Source: Streptococcus moroccensis | Lineage (GTDB): Bacteria > Bacillota > Bacilli > Lactobacillales > Streptococcaceae | DNA: 64,000 bases | Assembly (NCBI RefSeq): GCF_030812835.1 | Contig: NZ_JAUSTM010000002.1 | Span: forward strand, 115,841 to 179,840 | Direction: 5' to 3' | Shown here: positions 1 to 7,486 of the stretch, one piece after another | How the letters are laid out: each line of letters opens with the position of its first letter | How positions within the stretch are numbered: the stretch's first letter is position 1 | Translations under genes and position numbers: made by a program | Notes under the pieces: model-generated | Databases searched by the model: none | Seen by the model: the letters and a program-made list of their open reading frames with translations, nothing else | What the model was told of the DNA's origin: nothing

Positions 1-2
1 CG

Positions 3-125
3 GCAGATCAAATCCTCGTTCTACATGAAGGGGAGATTGTCGAGCGTGGTAATCATCAAGAGCTCCTGGCACTTGGCGGACGCTATGCTGATATGCACCG
101 CCTGCAACAACGGGTTTCCGTTTAG
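3..125 (+). CDS. ABC exporter, C-terminal end (partial)
   Basis: This is the last 40 residues of a gene that begins before the window. The peptide starts [20 protein letters not shown] and ends in QQRVSV. The D-x-I-x-V-L-x-x-G-x-I-V-E-x-G-x-H-x-E-L pattern is the stretch after the H-loop in the nucleotide-binding domain of ABC proteins, and the tail G-R-Y-A-D-M is typical of fused membrane-plus-ATPase exporters of the multidrug or peptide type. Which exporter it is cannot be told from this piece. A strong terminator follows about 90 bases downstream. Confidence 0.8.
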   Translation, partial: ADQILVLHEGEIVERGNHQELLALGGRYADMHRLQQRVSV

Positions 126-214
126 GACACCAGATACTTTCGGATAGCAGAGTAACTCATCACAATGTGAGTAGAGTGGGCGCTCAGTAAATTAGTTGAT
201 TGCTAGGACATATT

Positions 215-260
215 AAGAGCAAGTAGACCTTTAAAAAGGAAGTCTACTTGCTCTTTTTAT
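215..260 (+). terminator. Intrinsic terminator after the ABC exporter
   Basis: A 14-bp perfect stem (215-228 with 242-255, AAGAGCAAGTAGAC against its complement) is followed by TTTTTAT. It ends the exporter transcript and separates it from fhs. Confidence 0.85.
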
Positions 261-356
261 ATTCCATACATTACGGCTGAAAATAGAGTCTTTGTTCGGA
301 TTACGTAATATGTAAAACGCTTTTTTTAATAAGTTCCAAATGAAATGAAAATATCA

Positions 357-365
357 TGGTATAAT
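357..365 (+). promoter_or_regulatory. fhs promoter, extended -10
   Basis: TGGTATAAT is an extended -10 element. A weak TTCCAA at 335-340 could be a -35, but the spacing is 19. The start site would be near 372, so the in-frame ATG at 374 is too close to be used and the ATG at 395, with AAGGAG in front, is preferred. Confidence 0.7.
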
Positions 366-394
366 AGGAGCAAATGATCTTCAAAGGAGTTGTC

Positions 395-2065
395 ATGAAA
401 ACCGATATTGAGATTGCACAGAGTGTTACATTAAAACCCATTACTGACATTGCCCATAAGGCTGAGATCAAGGAAGATGATTTAGAGTTATATGGCAAAT
501 ACAAGGCCAAATTGTCTTTTGATGCCATTTTGGAAGCAGAAAAAAATGATAAAGGCAATTTAATTTTAGTGACGGCCATCAACCCGACACCAGCAGGTGA
601 GGGCAAGTCTACAGTGACGATTGGTTTGGCCGATGCCTTATCTCATATAGGCAAAAAAACCATGATTGCTCTTCGTGAGCCTTCACTAGGCCCTGTTATG
701 GGGGTTAAGGGCGGTGCAGCAGGAGGTGGCTTTGCTCAAGTTCTTCCTATGGAAGACATCAATCTTCATTTTACAGGAGATATGCATGCCATCACAACTG
801 CCAATAATGCGTTGTCTGCCCTTATTGACAACCACCTGCATCAAGGTAATGAGCTCAATATCGACCCACGTCGCATTCTTTGGAAACGGGTTGTAGATCT
901 GAATGATAGGGCCCTTCGCCAGGTGACTATTGGACTTGGAAGCCCACTTAATGGTATTCCGCGTGAAGATGGTTTTGATATTACGGTAGCTAGTGAAATC
1001 ATGGCTATTCTCTGTCTGGCGACTAGCCTTGAAAACCTCAAAGAGCGCTTGGCAAGTATTGTGATTGGTTATCGGTATGACCGTAGCCCAGTCTATGTGC
1101 GTGACCTCAAGGTAGAAGGTGCCCTTGCGCTTATCCTCAAAGACGCCTTGAAACCGAATTTGGTTCAAACGATCTATGGCACACCTGCCCTTGTTCACGG
1201 TGGTCCATTTGCCAATATTGCCCACGGTTGTAACTCCGTTCTTGCGACGACGACTGCGCTAGGACTAGCGGACTATGTGGTTACTGAAGCTGGTTTTGGA
1301 GCTGATCTAGGTGCAGAGAAATTCCTAGACATCAAGGTACCACAACTTCCAACAACACCTGATGCTGTTGTCATTGTTGCGACCATTCGTGCCCTTAAAA
1401 TGCATGGTGGCGTTGCGAAGACAGACTTAACGGACGAAAATGTTGATGCACTAGAAAAAGGTTTTGCAAACTTAGCCCGCCACGTTGCCAATATTCGCCA
1501 GTATGGGGTGCCAGCAGTAGTGGCCATCAATGAATTTGTTTCTGATACTGAAGCTGAAATCGAGACGCTTAAAGCACTTTGTGCATCAATTGATGTGCCA
1601 GTGGCATTGACCTCTGTCTGGGCGAAAGGTGCTGAAGGTGGCGTCGCTTTAGCAGAAACCTTGATTAAAACACTGGATACCAAACCAAGCGACTATACCC
1701 GTCTATACCAAGATAACCAGAGTATTGAAGCGAAAATCGAAGCCATCGTGACCAAGATTTATGGTGGCAACAAGGTTATTTTTGAAAAGAAAGCCCAAAC
1801 GCAAATTGCTCAAATTGTTAAGAATGGCTGGGATAATTTGCCAATCTGTATGGCCAAAACCCAGTATAGTTTTTCTGACGATCCAACCTTGCTTGGGGCT
1901 CCTGAAAACTTTGCTATTACCATTCGCGAGTTGGTGCCAAAACTCGGTGCAGGCTTTATTGTGGCCCTTACTGGGGATGTCATGACCATGCCGGGTCTGC
2001 CAAAAGCTCCAGCTGCCCTTAATATGGACGTGACCTCTGATGGCACAGCAGTAGGGCTCTTCTAA
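395..2065 (+). CDS. fhs: Formate-tetrahydrofolate ligase
   Basis: The enzyme makes 10-formyl-tetrahydrofolate from formate, ATP and THF in the cytoplasm, feeding purine and fMet-tRNA synthesis. The product is 556 residues, the usual length. The nucleotide-binding motif TPAGEGKST is at residues 65-73 and the family signature [19 protein letters not shown] begins near residue 94. The start at 395 is chosen because AAGGAG lies 5 nt upstream; a frame extension to 374 would sit at the transcription start. It is monocistronic, with its own extended -10 promoter and a bidirectional terminator shared with the convergent msrB. A second fhs copy elsewhere, as in some pyogenic streptococci, cannot be excluded. 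Confidence 0.97.
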   Translation: MKTDIEIAQSVTLKPITDIAHKAEIKEDDLELYGKYKAKLSFDAILEAEKNDKGNLILVTAINPTPAGEGKSTVTIGLADALSHIGKKTMIALREPSLGPVMGVKGGAAGGGFAQVLPMEDINLHFTGDMHAITTANNALSALIDNHLHQGNELNIDPRRILWKRVVDLNDRALRQVTIGLGSPLNGIPREDGFDITVASEIMAILCLATSLENLKERLASIVIGYRYDRSPVYVRDLKVEGALALILKDALKPNLVQTIYGTPALVHGGPFANIAHGCNSVLATTTALGLADYVVTEAGFGADLGAEKFLDIKVPQLPTTPDAVVIVATIRALKMHGGVAKTDLTDENVDALEKGFANLARHVANIRQYGVPAVVAINEFVSDTEAEIETLKALCASIDVPVALTSVWAKGAEGGVALAETLIKTLDTKPSDYTRLYQDNQSIEAKIEAIVTKIYGGNKVIFEKKAQTQIAQIVKNGWDNLPICMAKTQYSFSDDPTLLGAPENFAITIRELVPKLGAGFIVALTGDVMTMPGLPKAPAALNMDVTSDGTAVGLF

Positions 2066-2073
2066 GATAAACC

Positions 2074-2117
2074 AAAAGACCTCTATCAATCTTTCAAAGG
2101 ATTGCTGGAGGTCTTTT
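2074..2117. terminator. Bidirectional terminator between fhs and msrB
   Basis: A 10-bp stem AAAAGACCTC/GAGGTCTTTT (2074-2083 with 2108-2117) has an inner CAATC/GATTG helix. The A and T runs are symmetric, so it can stop both convergent transcripts. Confidence 0.85.
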
Positions 2118-2126
2118 ATTAAGGTT

Positions 2127-2558
2127 TTAAGGTTTAAACATGGCTTCATACTCTGCATAGCCTTCAGCTGCCAAGTTATCCTTAGGAATAAAGCGCAAGG
2201 CTGCTGAGTTGATGCAGTAGCGCAAGCCACCTTGATCCACAGGACCATCGGAAAAAACATGCCCTAGATGGGAATCAGCCTCTTGGCTACGCACTTCGAT
2301 ACGGTGCATGCCGTAGCTACAGTCTGCCAGATTTTTAACCTTGGTAATCGGCTTTGTAAAGGCCGCCCAACCGCACCCAGCATCATACTTGTCCAGAGAG
2401 GAGAAGAGTGGCTCGCCGCTCACGATATCGACATAGATCCCTTCCTCATAAAAATCATCGTATTCCCCGGTAAAAGGTGCCTCAGTTGCGTTATTCTGCG
2501 TGACCTCATATTGGATATCTGTCAAACGCTCTTTTAAATTTTCTTTAGAATCAGTCAT
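2127..2558 (-). CDS. msrB: Peptide-methionine (R)-S-oxide reductase
   Basis: It reduces the R epimer of methionine sulfoxide in proteins, a repair step in the cytoplasm. The 143-residue protein shows the MsrB signatures GCGW (60-64), HLGHVF (97-102) and [11 protein letters not shown] with the catalytic Cys at 115; C62 is the likely resolving cysteine. The paired CxxC zinc ligands found in many MsrB proteins are absent, so this is the zinc-free form. AGGAGG is 7-8 nt upstream of the ATG. It stands alone, divergent from the HExxH gene at 2637, and the two promoters overlap near 2580-2612. Confidence 0.95.
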   Translation of the reverse strand: MTDSKENLKERLTDIQYEVTQNNATEAPFTGEYDDFYEEGIYVDIVSGEPLFSSLDKYDAGCGWAAFTKPITKVKNLADCSYGMHRIEVRSQEADSHLGHVFSDGPVDQGGLRYCINSAALRFIPKDNLAAEGYAEYEAMFKP

Positions 2559-2579
2559 AGCTAAACCTCCTTTTTACCT

Positions 2580-2612
2580 ATTATAGCGCAGATGTCTTCC
2601 TTATGGTAAAAT
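2580..2612. promoter_or_regulatory. Overlapping divergent promoters, msrB and HExxH gene
   Basis: On the - strand TATAAT lies at 2580-2585, with a TTTACC -35 candidate 19 bp upstream (2605-2610). On the + strand an extended -10, TGGTAAAAT, lies at 2604-2612. The msrB -35 and the + strand -10 share bases, so the two may compete for polymerase. Confidence 0.55.
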
Positions 2613-2636
2613 GAAGTCACAAAGAAAGGAATTCCA

Positions 2637-3410
2637 ATGAAATCTATTTATGCTTATGAAACCATCGAAGCGATACAGAAGGTCAAACCGTTGACAGAGA
2701 ACCTACTTTCTGCGTCGACGGCCTATAAGGCCTACTTAGCAGAGCGTTTTCAACTGTTTGAACCGGCAGAAGCAGTGGTATGGACGACAGCAGAATCGGC
2801 GATGACCATCTTATCTCAAAATGTCGTCCCAGCTTATAATAACGGTACTCGAATTGTGATCAGCCCAGATGTCCGCGAATGGCAGAGCTTCTTTCTGGAA
2901 GGATTTGCACCCTATTCAGATATGCCGGTAGAAGTTCTAAATTATTATAAAAACTTATCCGAATCCCATGTGAAACAGGTCTTTTTCCATGAATTGACAC
3001 ATGACTGTGATATTTTTGGAGCGGATTACGACAGTGAGCGAGACGACTTGTGGTTTGAAGAAGGTATGTGCGAATACATTTCGAGATACTATCTCTTATC
3101 CAACGATGAATTTCTTAACATCAAACAGATTGAAGAATTACAAGTGGCTTATTTTGAAACTAAATTAGGACATTTCAATCTCGAATCATTTGATCAGACC
3201 ACTTATGAAAAAGGACAGCGAGCTTATCTCATGTCCTTTTATGCCAAGGCCTTCATAGAAATCTGCCATCTTGTAGAAGCCTACGGAAGTCTATCTGGTG
3301 TTTTAGAGAGATATCAGAAATGGTGGGGTGCAAAGACCAATCAAACCTTGTATGACTGGTTACACAGTTCATTAAACAAAAAGCTTGAAGAAAGCAGTAA
3401 AATCTGTTAA
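2637..3410 (+). CDS. HExxH putative metalloprotease
   Basis: I do not recognise a named family. The 257-residue protein carries HELTH at 118-122 and WFEEGMCEYIS at 139-149, with E142 placed 20 residues after H122. That is the arrangement of gluzincin zinc peptidases, where the HExxH histidines and a downstream glutamate bind zinc. There is no signal peptide or clear membrane segment, so it should be cytosolic. AAAGGAATTCCA in front of the ATG gives a ribosome site, and the promoter is the extended -10 at 2604. Its 3' end contains a second promoter, for the candidate RNA at 3420. Protease activity is inference from the zinc motif only. Confidence 0.75.
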   Translation: MKSIYAYETIEAIQKVKPLTENLLSASTAYKAYLAERFQLFEPAEAVVWTTAESAMTILSQNVVPAYNNGTRIVISPDVREWQSFFLEGFAPYSDMPVEVLNYYKNLSESHVKQVFFHELTHDCDIFGADYDSERDDLWFEEGMCEYISRYYLLSNDEFLNIKQIEELQVAYFETKLGHFNLESFDQTTYEKGQRAYLMSFYAKAFIEICHLVEAYGSLSGVLERYQKWWGAKTNQTLYDWLHSSLNKKLEESSKIC

Positions 3411-3413
3411 GAT
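3385..3413 (+). promoter_or_regulatory. Promoter at the 3' end of the HExxH gene
   Basis: TTGAAG (3385-3390), a 17-bp spacer and TAAGAT (3408-3413) with a TG extension (3405-3406) lie across the end of the upstream gene. No ORF follows for about 190 bases, which fits a promoter for the noncoding RNA candidate. Confidence 0.5.
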
Positions 3414-3419
3414 GGTTAC

Positions 3420-3557
3420 ATGCGATGAGCCGAATTTGGCATTTGCCATATTTGCGCATGGGAGGTCATTAACGCAGGAGCGGACCTTGATAGATTGTGT
3501 GAACCTTTCTATCTCACTCTCTGAGTGCCCATAACCCCACTTAATTGTGGGGTCTTT
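3420..3557 (+). ncRNA. Candidate structured small RNA, about 140 nt
   Basis: Between the promoter at 3385 and a strong terminator (3533-3557, ACCCCAC/GTGGGGT plus T6) there is no ORF but many complementary pairs: CATGCG with CGCATG, TGGC with GCCA, AGGTC with GACCT, GATAGA with TCTATC, CACTC with GAGTG, and ATGGG with CCCAT. These nest into a multi-branched fold. It does not match the M-box, purine, preQ1-II, THF, T-box or SRP RNA patterns I know. The mgtC-family gene downstream has its own promoter after the terminator. The element could be a free small RNA, or a cis leader if read-through occurs. Confidence 0.5.
3533..3557 (+). terminator. Intrinsic terminator of the small RNA candidate
   Basis: ACCCCAC, a short TTAATT loop and GTGGGGT are followed by CTTTTTTG. 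It separates the upstream transcript from the MgtC-family gene. Confidence 0.85.
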
Positions 3558-3570
3558 TTTGTTATAAAAA

Positions 3571-3579
3571 TGATATAAT
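3571..3579 (+). promoter_or_regulatory. Extended -10 of the MgtC-family gene
   Basis: TGATATAAT lies directly after the terminator T-run. It places the start site near 3586 and rules out the in-frame ATG at 3545. Confidence 0.65.
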
Positions 3580-3604
3580 AGCAGTAACAAGAAAGGAGAT
3601 TGTC

Positions 3605-4303
3605 ATGGATTTTTTAACCCAACCTTTTGAAGCGATCCGTGTGCTCACCCCTTTAGAAATGGTTATTCGGATAGTCCTAGCTATTCTTTTAGGTGGAATA
3701 GTAGGAATGGAGCGGGGGATCAAAAATAAGGCAGCTGGTTTACGAACCTTTATTCTAGTGTCACTAGGCTCAGCCATCATCATGATGACTAATCAGTACA
3801 TCCATCAAATCTATGGCGAAGGAGACCCTGTTCGAATGGGGGCTCAAGTCGTTAGTGGGATAGGTTTTCTAGGTGCTGGTACCATTATGGTTACCACTAA
3901 AAACCAAATTAAGGGCTTGACAACAGCTGCTAGCCTCTGGGGAGTTGCAGCTAATGGCATGGCAGTGGGTATCGGTGCCTATGAATTGGCTATCCTTGGG
4001 GGTATTATGGTGTATCTCACCATGGAAGTGGTCATTCGACTGGACCTTTACATTCGAAATAAAAGTAAAATTGTTGATATCTATGTTGAGATTGATAAAA
4101 AAACTCCTTTAGATACAATTCGCCAAAAGCTATCTGAAAAAGATATCTCTATCCATAAAATGGAGTATATCACTGATAAAAATCCTCATGATAGTGTTTC
4201 TCCATTAATTGTAGGGATTCCTGTCACCGAAAAATACAGCTTTGAAGATATTTGTACCATTATAGAGAGTATAGAAGGCGTTATTTACACAGAAAGATCT
4301 TGA
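3605..4303 (+). CDS. MgtC/SapB family membrane protein
   Basis: The N-terminal half has the MgtC family core: GGIVGMERG near residue 29, AGLRTF, DPVRMGAQVVSGIGFLGAGTI and GLTTAASLW, spread over about five hydrophobic segments. A soluble C-terminal domain of about 80 residues follows, with an ACT-like pattern. MgtC proteins affect Mg2+ homeostasis and, in some species, ATP synthase activity; the role here is inferred from the family. The start at 3605 follows AAAGGAG by 6 nt, and the longer frame back to 3545 runs into the promoter. Length is 232 residues. The next promoter zone begins at the stop codon. Confidence 0.85.
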   Translation: MDFLTQPFEAIRVLTPLEMVIRIVLAILLGGIVGMERGIKNKAAGLRTFILVSLGSAIIMMTNQYIHQIYGEGDPVRMGAQVVSGIGFLGAGTIMVTTKNQIKGLTTAASLWGVAANGMAVGIGAYELAILGGIMVYLTMEVVIRLDLYIRNKSKIVDIYVEIDKKTPLDTIRQKLSEKDISIHKMEYITDKNPHDSVSPLIVGIPVTEKYSFEDICTIIESIEGVIYTERS

Positions 4304-4377
4304 CATAATTTTATTTATGTAATAAATAAAATTTATTAATCTGTTTGCTTTACATAATTTTAGTTATGACTAATAAA
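4300..4377 (+). promoter_or_regulatory. Tandem ACATAAT palindromes over two promoter-like boxes
   Basis: Two 18-bp near-palindromes, ACATAATTTTATTTATGT (4303-4320) and ACATAATTTTAGTTATGA (4352-4369), lie in the space before ylxM. Each overlaps a -35-like box (TTGACA at 4300, TTTACA at 4349), and the rest of the motif falls in the spacer before a weak AT-rich -10. The arrangement looks like a repressor operator. A perfect version is at 11499-11516. Confidence 0.5.
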
Positions 4378-4462
4378 TTATTCTAATTTGGGCTTATTCT
4401 GAACTCTTTTGGCCATGTAGCATTCTCATACAGGGATATTTTTCCCAAATACAGTATATTTT

Positions 4463-4471
4463 TGATATAAT
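4463..4471 (+). promoter_or_regulatory. Extended -10 directly before ylxM
   Basis: TGATATAAT ends 7 nt before the ATG at 4479, so the transcript would begin at or within a base or two of the start codon. That implies leaderless translation from this promoter. Confidence 0.6.
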
Positions 4472-4478
4472 AGAACTT

Positions 4479-4811
4479 ATGGAAATTGAAAAAACAAATC
4501 GCATGAATGCGCTTTTTGAGTTTTATGCTGCCTTATTAACTGATAAGCAAATGAACTATATCGAGCTTTATTACGCAGATGACTACAGTCTGGTCGAAAT
4601 TGCAGAAGAGTTTAAGGTTAGTCGACAAGCAGTGTACGACAATATTAAACGGACTGAGAAGATTTTAGAAGACTACGAGAAGAAATTGCACATGTACTCT
4701 GACTACATTGTTAGAAGTCAGATATTTGATGATTTTTTGGACAAGTATCCAGAGGACACTTTTATCCAAGAGAAAATTTCCCTACTAGCTAGTATCGATA
4801 ATAGAGATTAA
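4479..4811 (+). CDS. ylxM: YlxM/p13 family SRP-associated regulator
   Basis: This 110-residue helix-turn-helix protein is encoded directly before ffh in most Gram-positive cocci and modulates the signal recognition particle GTPases. The start [20 protein letters not shown] and the sigma-4-like helix [28 protein letters not shown] (about residues 34-61) are typical. No Shine-Dalgarno precedes the ATG; the -10 box at 4466 ends 7 nt upstream, so a leaderless mRNA is likely. An internal ATG at residue 9 has no ribosome site either. It is 17 nt from ffh and belongs to the same operon, equivalent to the S. mutans sat (secretion and acid tolerance) operon. Confidence 0.95.
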   Translation: MEIEKTNRMNALFEFYAALLTDKQMNYIELYYADDYSLVEIAEEFKVSRQAVYDNIKRTEKILEDYEKKLHMYSDYIVRSQIFDDFLDKYPEDTFIQEKISLLASIDNRD

Positions 4812-4828
4812 GGAGAACTGGTAATACC

Positions 4829-6382
4829 ATGGCATTTGAAAGTTTAACTGAGCGTTTACAGAACGTATTTAAGGGGCTTCGCGGAAAGAAAAAGATTTCA
4901 GAAGCGGACGTTCAAGAAGTCACTAAAGAGATTCGATTAGCGCTTTTGGAGGCTGACGTTGCTCTTCCTGTCGTTAAAGAATTTGTGCGAAATATTCGTA
5001 CACGTGCTCTAGGTCAGGAAGTTATTGATACGCTCAATCCTGCCCAACAGGTTGTTAAAATTGTTAATGAAGAGCTAACTGAAATATTAGGATCGGATAC
5101 GGCAGAGATTAACAAGTCACCTAAGATTCCGACCATTATTATGATGGTGGGTCTTCAAGGGGCTGGTAAGACAACCTTTGCTGGGAAATTAGCTAATAAA
5201 CTGAAGAAAGACGAAAAAGCTCGTCCGATGATGATTGCTGCGGATATCTATCGTCCAGCCGCTATTGATCAGTTAAAAACGCTTGGTCAGCAAATCGATG
5301 TTCCTGTGTTTGAACTAGGAAATCAAGTCTCTGCTGTAGAGATTGTGCGTCAAGGGTTAGAAGAAGCCCGCAAGCATCATAATGATTATGTCCTTATCGA
5401 TACAGCTGGTCGTCTTCAGATTGATGAAGTGTTGATGACAGAACTCCGTGACGTTAAGTCTTTAGCACAACCTAACGAAATCCTACTTGTTGTGGATGCC
5501 ATGATTGGTCAAGAAGCAGCTAACGTTGCCCGCGAGTTCAACGAACAACTGGATATCACAGGTGTTGTCCTAACCAAGATTGATGGAGACACTCGTGGGG
5601 GTGCTGCCCTTTCTGTTCGTCAAATTACTGGGCAACCGATCAAATTCACTGGTACCGGTGAGAAAATCACAGATATCGAGACCTTCCACCCAGATCGAAT
5701 GGCCAGCCGTATTTTGGGAATGGGTGATTTGTTAACACTCATTGAGAAGGCATCAGCAGATTATGATGAGAAGAAATCACTTGAGCTCGCTGAAAAAATG
5801 CGAGAAAATACTTTTGATTTCAATGATTTTATTTCACAGTTAGACCAAGTTCAGAACATGGGACCTATGGAAGAATTGCTGAAGATGATTCCTGGAATGG
5901 CTGGAAATCCAGCTGTCTCAAACCTCAAGGTTGACGAGAAGGAAATTGCTCGTAAGAAGGCCATTGTCCAATCGATGACTCCTGAAGAACGCGAAAATCC
6001 AGATCTATTAACACCAAGCCGTCGCCGTCGTATCGCAGCTGGTTCAGGCAATAGTTTCGTAGATGTCAACAAATTCATCAAAGATTTTAACCAAGCTAAA
6101 ACTATGATGCAAGGTGTGATGAGCGGTGACATGTCCAAAATGATGCGTGACATGGGAATCAACCCGAATAATATGCCGAAAAACATGCCAAATATGCCTG
6201 ATATGTCTGGCATGGATATGTCAGCTCTTGGAGGGATGCCTGGTATGCCTGATATGAGCAGTATGGACATGAGTCAAATGTTCGGTGGAGGCCTTAAAGG
6301 AAAAATCGGTGCCTTTGCTGCAGAACAAAGCATGAAACGCATGGCTAACAAAATGAAAAAAGCGAAGAAGAAGCGTAAATAA
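4829..6382 (+). CDS. ffh: Signal recognition particle protein Ffh (SRP54)
   Basis: Ffh binds signal peptides and 4.5S RNA and delivers nascent chains to FtsY at the membrane. Order: N-domain helices, G-domain with P-loop GLQGAGKTT near residue 109, DTAGR near 190 and TKIDGD near 249, then a methionine-rich M domain with the RNA-binding segment PSRRRRIAAGSG near 396-407. The length of 517 residues is normal for streptococci. The C-terminal part (about 440-490) has repeated M-P-D-M/G-M motifs, extending the Met-rich face. AAGGAGAACTGG is upstream of the ATG. The 4.5S RNA gene is not in this window. Confidence 0.98.
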   Translation: MAFESLTERLQNVFKGLRGKKKISEADVQEVTKEIRLALLEADVALPVVKEFVRNIRTRALGQEVIDTLNPAQQVVKIVNEELTEILGSDTAEINKSPKIPTIIMMVGLQGAGKTTFAGKLANKLKKDEKARPMMIAADIYRPAAIDQLKTLGQQIDVPVFELGNQVSAVEIVRQGLEEARKHHNDYVLIDTAGRLQIDEVLMTELRDVKSLAQPNEILLVVDAMIGQEAANVAREFNEQLDITGVVLTKIDGDTRGGAALSVRQITGQPIKFTGTGEKITDIETFHPDRMASRILGMGDLLTLIEKASADYDEKKSLELAEKMRENTFDFNDFISQLDQVQNMGPMEELLKMIPGMAGNPAVSNLKVDEKEIARKKAIVQSMTPEERENPDLLTPSRRRRIAAGSGNSFVDVNKFIKDFNQAKTMMQGVMSGDMSKMMRDMGINPNNMPKNMPNMPDMSGMDMSALGGMPGMPDMSSMDMSQMFGGGLKGKIGAFAAEQSMKRMANKMKKAKKKRK

Positions 6383-6387
6383 AAATC

Positions 6388-6420
6388 AAGCGGCTGGACA
6401 CTATCTGCCAGTCGCTTTCG
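6388..6420 (+). terminator. Hairpin after ffh, weak terminator or attenuator
   Basis: AAGCGGCTGG (6388-6397) pairs with CCAGTCGCTT (6408-6417) with one G-U. The following TCGCTATTATT is a poor U-run, so part of the transcription may continue into the small gene at 6450. Confidence 0.5.
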
Positions 6421-6449
6421 CTATTATTGATAAGGAGAGGATGTCTTAA

Positions 6450-6758
6450 ATGAGTAATAGTTTCTTTTTAATTCTTTTCACCTGCTTGCTTTATGGGATT
6501 ATTCGATATTTCTCATACATCACAAAGGATAGAGAATCCCATGAGGACGGCGGTCGACTCAATAGCCTTTTTATCGGACGGTTGCTCTTTTGGCTCGGTG
6601 GTATTATCCTAATCTTCTTTATTATTGATATTTTTAGGATTCAAATGGCAGCAAATCCTGGATATGGTTTTATCGGTGCAGGATTGATACTTCTAACGAT
6701 TATTATATTAATAATTATTGAAATAGTAATTAATAAGCAGAAAAAATCACAAAAATAG
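6450..6758 (+). CDS. Small membrane protein downstream of ffh
   Basis: The 102-residue protein has three hydrophobic segments (about 4-20, 42-62 and 73-93) and a charged loop KDRESHEDGGRLN, ending in a lysine-rich tail. I do not recognise a domain. It occupies the position of satC after ylxM-ffh in the S. mutans sat operon, but I assign nothing beyond position. AAGGAGAGGAT is upstream of the ATG. The satD and satE genes that follow in S. mutans are about 26 kb away here, at 32.7-34.2 kb, behind their own promoter. Confidence 0.65.
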   Translation: MSNSFFLILFTCLLYGIIRYFSYITKDRESHEDGGRLNSLFIGRLLFWLGGIILIFFIIDIFRIQMAANPGYGFIGAGLILLTIIILIIIEIVINKQKKSQK

Positions 6759-6928
6759 AGTTAAATGTGGTCAGCAATAAGGTCTTAGATGTTCAAAGAT
6801 ATTATTAAAAGATTAGCTTATCTAATAAATAGAAATTATCAATTCCTATCAGGAACATAGTTAATGAAATAAGGTAAAATGAACGACAATGGTTTTAATC
6901 GACCTCAGGAATGTTATACCATTTGTTT

Positions 6929-6960
6929 AAAAGGTCTATCTATAATAGGCCTTTTTATAT
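6929..6960 (+). terminator. Intrinsic terminator
   Basis: AAAAGGTCTA (6929-6938) pairs with TAGGCCTTTT (6946-6955), one G-U, followed by TTAT. It probably ends read-through from the ylxM-ffh operon. Confidence 0.7.
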
Positions 6961-7208
6961 CACAGAGAAAGCATCTATTAAATGACTGCAGAAAATAAAG
7001 TTCATTGGTAAAGCATAATAGTAAAAAATTTTTAGTTATTTTAGTTTTATTTTATTATGTAATGAAAAGTCCATTTTTTAATTGTAATTAAGTTCCAAAC
7101 ACAAAGAAGAAATTAATTACAATAAATCCAATTTTCACTTAAAAACTAAAAATTTATGTACTTTATATCTAACAGTACCTAAACCCTTGATACATCTATA
7201 ATTGAAGC

Positions 7209-7250
7209 ATAAAGTACATTCTTTAAAAAGTGTACTTTATTTTTGTTTTG
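7209..7250. repeat. 10-bp inverted repeat with T-run, terminator-like
   Basis: ATAAAGTACA (7209-7218) is perfectly inverted at 7231-7240, with an inner CTTT/AAAG helix, and is followed by TTTTTGTTTT. The 12-bp unit GTACTTTATTTT then recurs 18 bp later (7232 and 7250). It could be a terminator with no visible gene in front, or an operator cluster. Confidence 0.5.
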
Positions 7251-7313
7251 TACTTTATTTTAAAGACTAATATGGTGTAGAATTTCATGGAGATATTGTA
7301 GTTAAGATAGAAT

Positions 7314-7370
7314 TTCAATTGTACAAAATGAGGTAGAGAATAGATGATAAGTTTGATGTTCAATTGTACA
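7314..7370. repeat. Two TTCAATTGTACA direct repeats upstream of the HEPN gene
   Basis: The 12-bp sequence TTCAATTGTACA occurs exactly at 7314-7325 and 7359-7370, 45 bp apart, about 75-130 bp upstream of the HEPN gene promoter. Related GTAC-centred words lie at 7158, 7214 and 7232, and at 10143 and 10181 on the far side of the cassette. Confidence 0.5.
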
Positions 7371-7442
7371 TTTTTTAGTGGATCTTGTGAAATGAAAATA
7401 GTCTTTATCGTGTTAACAAGATGGAGAATACAATAGTTTTAA

Positions 7443-7451
7443 TGGTATAAT
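7443..7451 (+). promoter_or_regulatory. Extended -10 of the HEPN cassette
   Basis: TGGTATAAT precedes the gene; no good -35 is visible. The start site would be near 7458, so the in-frame TTG at 7451 cannot be the start and the ATG at 7487 is preferred. Confidence 0.6.
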
Positions 7452-7486
7452 TGGATTATGATTATTTTCATAGAAAGAAGTGGCAG

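Larger units (their letters stand above)
6759..7442. other. Gene-free AT-rich stretch before the HEPN cassette
   Basis: No ORF of convincing composition is seen in about 680 bases. The stretch holds a terminator (6929-6958), a long inverted repeat (7209-7250), repeated GTAC-centred motifs and two perfect TTCAATTGTACA copies. The composition is clearly more AT-rich than the flanking housekeeping genes, which suggests acquired or decaying DNA next to the terminus. Confidence 0.6.

Noticed and set aside
3411..3604. A known Mg2+ or Mn2+ riboswitch before the MgtC-family gene
   Set aside because: The conserved blocks of the M-box and yybP-ykoY motifs are not present, and the gene has its own -10 after the terminator.
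4400..6450. 4.5S (SRP) RNA gene near ffh
   Set aside because: The GGAAG-type tetraloop and conserved AGGTCCGGAAGGAAGCAGC core are not found on either strand around ffh.
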